From: Isotricha intestinalis
Taxonomy: Eukaryota > Ciliophora > Litostomatea > Vestibuliferida > Isotrichidae
NCBI GenBank assembly: GCA_023807065.1
Contig: JAJJLU010004641.1
Coordinates: 1 to 10,840, forward strand
Direction: 5' to 3'
Length of the DNA: 10,840 bases
The notes beneath the pieces are model-generated. The model was not told the origin of the DNA. It ran no database searches and saw only the letters and a list, made by a program, of their open reading frames with translations. Both the position numbers and the translations under genes were made by a program. Shown here piece by piece: positions 8,260 through 10,840 of the stretch; positions within the stretch are counted from its first letter, which is position 1; each line of letters begins with the position of its first letter.

Positions 8260-10254
8260 ATGGGAGCATCTCCACCATCTCTTAATATCATTGTTTATCC
8301 TATTGGACAAATGGATAATGAGCTAATAACAAAATTATTTCCAGAAGAAATAAATAAAAATGAAAGGAAAGTATATTTAAAAGATGAAAATAAAAAAGAA
8401 ATATATTATTTAGCCAAAATTTCAAGTCAATTAAACGAAATAAATGAAATCATAGACAACAATTTAAATAATAATATTCGCGAGAATGTTATTCTTTGTT
8501 TTCCTGATAAAAATAAGAAACTTGAAGAAAATGCCGAAAAATGGAATGAGTTGATAAGTAATTTTAATAATTCACCTGAAGTTAATTTGCCATTTATAAT
8601 TTTATTAAATTATGATGATCCTCAGGAAGTTAAAAATTATTTATTACATAATAATGAAAAAAATAAAGAAGAGAAAAAAGAAAATGATAAGGAATTTAAA
8701 AATAAAGAAGAATTTAATCGTTTTAAAGATAAAAGAAAAATAACTATTTTAAATCTTGATAAAAAATTTAACGATAATGCTGATTCAGCTGTGGATTTTA
8801 ATTATAAAAAAATATTCAGTTATTTATGGATTTTGAATCAAATTCTCAATCAAAAACCTTTTAAAGAAAATCCAGATTTTAATGCAAATTTATATATGAA
8901 CAATTTTAATGAGGCTACTACATCAATTAAAATTTTACTAACTGGATTTTCAAGGGAAGGTAAAAGTACTTTTATCAATTTATCATTTGATAAAATTGTT
9001 TCAAATGAATCTCCATCTCTAAAAGCAACCCAAAATATTATAGAATTTTTTAAACCTTCTCCTAATGATCCGAATAACAATGGAGTTGTTATGGGAGGAA
9101 TAAAATTCATAGATGTCCCAGGAATAATACCTGGAACTAATGATAATGTGAATTCCATTAAAAAATTAATAAAAGATTCAATCAATAATTTAGAAAAATC
9201 TTTAGATGTAATTAATTATATTTTATTTTTTTTAAAACCTGGCACTATTTTTACTGATAATACTGATGATTTTTTAAAATTTCTTAATGATCTGAATATA
9301 CATGTGATTTTTATTATTAATAGAGTGCAAATAAGTAATACAACTAAAGAAACTTTAATTGATTATTTAAAAAGGAAAAAATTTAATAATTTATTGAAAA
9401 ATAATGGTGTTAATATTTTAGAGGTTGATATAATTAATGGAACAAACGAAAGGAGAATAAATGAAATTTATAAATACATTCACAATGATTTAACAAACAA
9501 AAATAACTTTGACATTGATTATATAAATCAATTGGAAAATGATAATGATTTATTTAAGTATTTAAAACAAAATTCTGAGTTATATTCAAATATATCATCG
9601 AAAGAAGATTTTTTGAATGAATCAAAAAGAAAATCAGATACATTCATTTATTTTTCTGCAGCATTAATCAGTACTGCTGGATTTAGTCCAATTCCTTTTG
9701 TGGACATTCCTATATTTTTATTTATATTTGCAACAATGTTGATTAGTATTTTTAGAACATATGGATTTACAATAAATAAAAATATTTTTGAGCTTTTTTT
9801 TAGGGAATATAGAGTAACAATAACTCAAAATAATCAAAATAATAATCAAAATAATAATGAAAATAATGATAATAATAATCTTTTTGATAATATAAATAGA
9901 ATGAATAATATTGCAAATAATGAAATACTAGATTATATAAGCAATAAATTAGTGAGGGCTCTTGGGTGGAGAGTAACTTTATCAACAGCTACAGGATTTT
10001 TAGATTTTATTCCTATAGTTGGGACAGTAATTGGAGGTGTTATAGATTTTATTGTGAATGTTCCTTTTTTATTTTACATAGGAAGAGAAGCTCAAAATTT
10101 TGCAGAAAAACGAATAAGGGAAAAAGGTGTTAAAATGAATATATTAAATCAGATCACAGGATACATAAAGAGTTTTGAAGAAGTAAAAAAATTAGCTGAT
10201 AAAGAAGATTGGTCTAGAAAATTAAATTTTCTAGAAAATGTTCAAGATCATTAA
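8260..10254 (+). CDS. Large GTPase with DUF697-like C-terminal hydrophobic region
   Basis: This is an intact 664-codon gene. Residues 7-120 and 160-200 form an alpha/beta domain (ENVILCFPD, PFIILLNYDD) that may be a degenerate second nucleotide-binding fold, split by a charged Lys/Glu linker (130-160). Residues 222-410 are a P-loop GTPase: G1 is GFSREGKST (229-237), G2 probably T257, G3 is DVPG (285-288), and G4 is NRVQ (354-357) instead of NKxD, so guanine specificity is not assured. Residues 461-503 (AALISTAGFSPIPFVDIPIF onwards) match the DUF697 type of hydrophobic hairpin, and a second one follows at 572-612 (GFLDFIPIVGTVIGGVIDF). An Asn/Gln tract (523-540) separates them. Membrane association is likely. 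The arrangement resembles immunity-related GTPases and their protist relatives. ATG 8260 has A at -3 and G at +4. The stop is TAA 10252-10254. Confidence 0.85.
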   Translation: MGASPPSLNIIVYPIGQMDNELITKLFPEEINKNERKVYLKDENKKEIYYLAKISSQLNEINEIIDNNLNNNIRENVILCFPDKNKKLEENAEKWNELISNFNNSPEVNLPFIILLNYDDPQEVKNYLLHNNEKNKEEKKENDKEFKNKEEFNRFKDKRKITILNLDKKFNDNADSAVDFNYKKIFSYLWILNQILNQKPFKENPDFNANLYMNNFNEATTSIKILLTGFSREGKSTFINLSFDKIVSNESPSLKATQNIIEFFKPSPNDPNNNGVVMGGIKFIDVPGIIPGTNDNVNSIKKLIKDSINNLEKSLDVINYILFFLKPGTIFTDNTDDFLKFLNDLNIHVIFIINRVQISNTTKETLIDYLKRKKFNNLLKNNGVNILEVDIINGTNERRINEIYKYIHNDLTNKNNFDIDYINQLENDNDLFKYLKQNSELYSNISSKEDFLNESKRKSDTFIYFSAALISTAGFSPIPFVDIPIFLFIFATMLISIFRTYGFTINKNIFELFFREYRVTITQNNQNNNQNNNENNDNNNLFDNINRMNNIANNEILDYISNKLVRALGWRVTLSTATGFLDFIPIVGTVIGGVIDFIVNVPFLFYIGREAQNFAEKRIREKGVKMNILNQITGYIKSFEEVKKLADKEDWSRKLNFLENVQDH

Positions 10255-10378
10255 AGAGAAATTACCATAAATACAGTTTTATGAAAAAATAAATTTAAAA
10301 ATAATTTTTTAAATTAAAAATCAATATTTATTTAAAAAAAATGGTAAAATAATAACGTTTTAATCAAAATAGTTCTCA
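10255..10378. other. AT-rich spacer after the GTPase gene
   Basis: This short 3' flank is made of A and T runs. It includes AATAAA at 10288-10293, which could act in polyadenylation but is expected by chance in such AT-rich DNA. No coding frame is supported. Confidence 0.4.
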
Positions 10379-10840
10379 GGTCTTTATACAAAACAAACAG
10401 TAGACATAATAATAGATGAAATACCTAATAGAAAAGGTGCAAAAATATTATCACCATCAGGAGAAACAATATCTTTTCCATGTTGATATGATTAAGAAAG
10501 AGGTAATAATAAAAATAGGAACAGGATAAAAATAAAATTATTAGGGTATATACAAAATATTTCACATACAAAAGATATATTAAAATTTATTTCATTAACA
10601 TCTTAATTAAAATCAATTGAATTTTATAAAATGATATTAACACATATCAATTTAAATTTGAAAATGTACAAAAACAATATTAACATATAAACAGTAAGAA
10701 ATCCAACTAAAATATCAGTATTAAATGAAAATAATCTACCAATTAAATTAGAAGTTAGAATTGAACTTACATTTGATTAAAAAATATTCAAATTATTAGA
10801 AAGGAAATTATTAATATATAAGGCTTTGCTCCTATTAATC
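10379..10840 (+). pseudogene. Decayed gene of unknown function, cut by the window edge
   Basis: Frame 2 gives a protein-like reading across the whole stretch: KQTVDIIIDEIPNRKGAKIL and SPSGETISFP, then GYIQNISHTKDILKFIS, SIEFYKMILTHINLNL, NPTKISVLNENNLPIKLEVR and KIFKLLERKLLIYKALL. It is interrupted by TGA 10484 and by TAA at 10493, 10604, 10688 and 10778. Near 10480 a one-base shift gives the better reading VDMIKKEVIIKIGTG, so a local frameshift is also present. The family is not recognised. It lies on the same strand as the GTPase gene, 125 bases after its stop, and could be a former neighbour or part of a larger relic that continues beyond the window. Confidence 0.5.

Noticed and set aside
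8260..8283. N-myristoylation signal at MGASPPS
   Set aside because: Residue 6 is Pro, not the small Ser/Thr-type residue the signal prefers.
8850..9185. 111-codon minus-strand frame inside the GTPase gene
   Set aside because: Lies over the P-loop and G3 region of an intact gene on the other strand; a shadow frame.
9826..9882. AAT/CAA trinucleotide repeat as a separate microsatellite
   Set aside because: It encodes the Asn/Gln tract in frame and needs no separate explanation.
9800..9985. 61-codon minus-strand frame
   Set aside because: Tyr-rich shadow of the Asn/Gln tract of the GTPase gene.
10288..10293. AATAAA as a polyadenylation signal
   Set aside because: Expected by chance many times in DNA this AT-rich; not listed as its own feature.
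1..10840. Alternative nuclear code with TAA/TAG read as Gln
   Set aside because: The 664- and 560-codon frames use CAA/CAG for Gln and contain no internal TAA or TAG. The broken regions also carry frameshifts, which a code change cannot explain.

Overview
This is AT-rich eukaryotic nuclear DNA, by eye about one fifth G+C. The proteins are rich in Asn, Lys, Ile and Tyr, and the domain types are eukaryotic: protein-kinase fold, MORN repeats, a large GTPase with a DUF697-like tail, an ExE-type ADP-ribosyltransferase (ART) fold, and a Cys-rich, sequon-rich surface protein. No introns are visible in the two long open genes. The standard code fits them: Gln is written CAA or CAG across 664 and 560 codons with no internal TAA or TAG. 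The lineage cannot be fixed from the sequence; an anaerobic or parasitic protist (parabasalid or amoeba type) or an early-diverging, very AT-rich fungus would fit.

Layout. Positions 1-905 (+) hold a decayed low-complexity, coiled-coil gene. Positions 894-2239 (+) hold a decayed Cys-rich extracellular protein, with 213 codons still open. Positions 2224-2902 (-) hold another decayed gene. Positions 3152-5469 (-) hold the best-preserved multidomain gene: receiver-like domain, ART, then a kinase-like domain that looks catalytically dead. It is split into two reading frames near 3790. Two GC-rich palindromic elements built from the GGGGATTGGG unit flank it (2981-3006 and 5557-5614). Positions 5703-6195 (-) are a decayed gene, 6230-7490 (+) a decayed MORN-repeat gene, and 7969-8184 (-) a short decayed fragment. 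Positions 8260-10254 (+) are an intact large GTPase of the IRG/DUF697 type. Positions 10379-10840 (+) are another decayed gene that runs off the window.

How the parts relate. Two loci are essentially intact and at least six are broken by frameshifts and stops. The broken frames are interrupted mostly by TAA, often where Gln is plausible, which suggests C-to-T decay of CAA codons. The two surviving genes, an ART with a pseudokinase tail and an IRG-like GTPase, are both of kinds used elsewhere in stress, immune or membrane-remodelling roles. That they act together is only an inference from neighbourhood. I see no rRNA, tRNA, CRISPR array or recognisable transposase.
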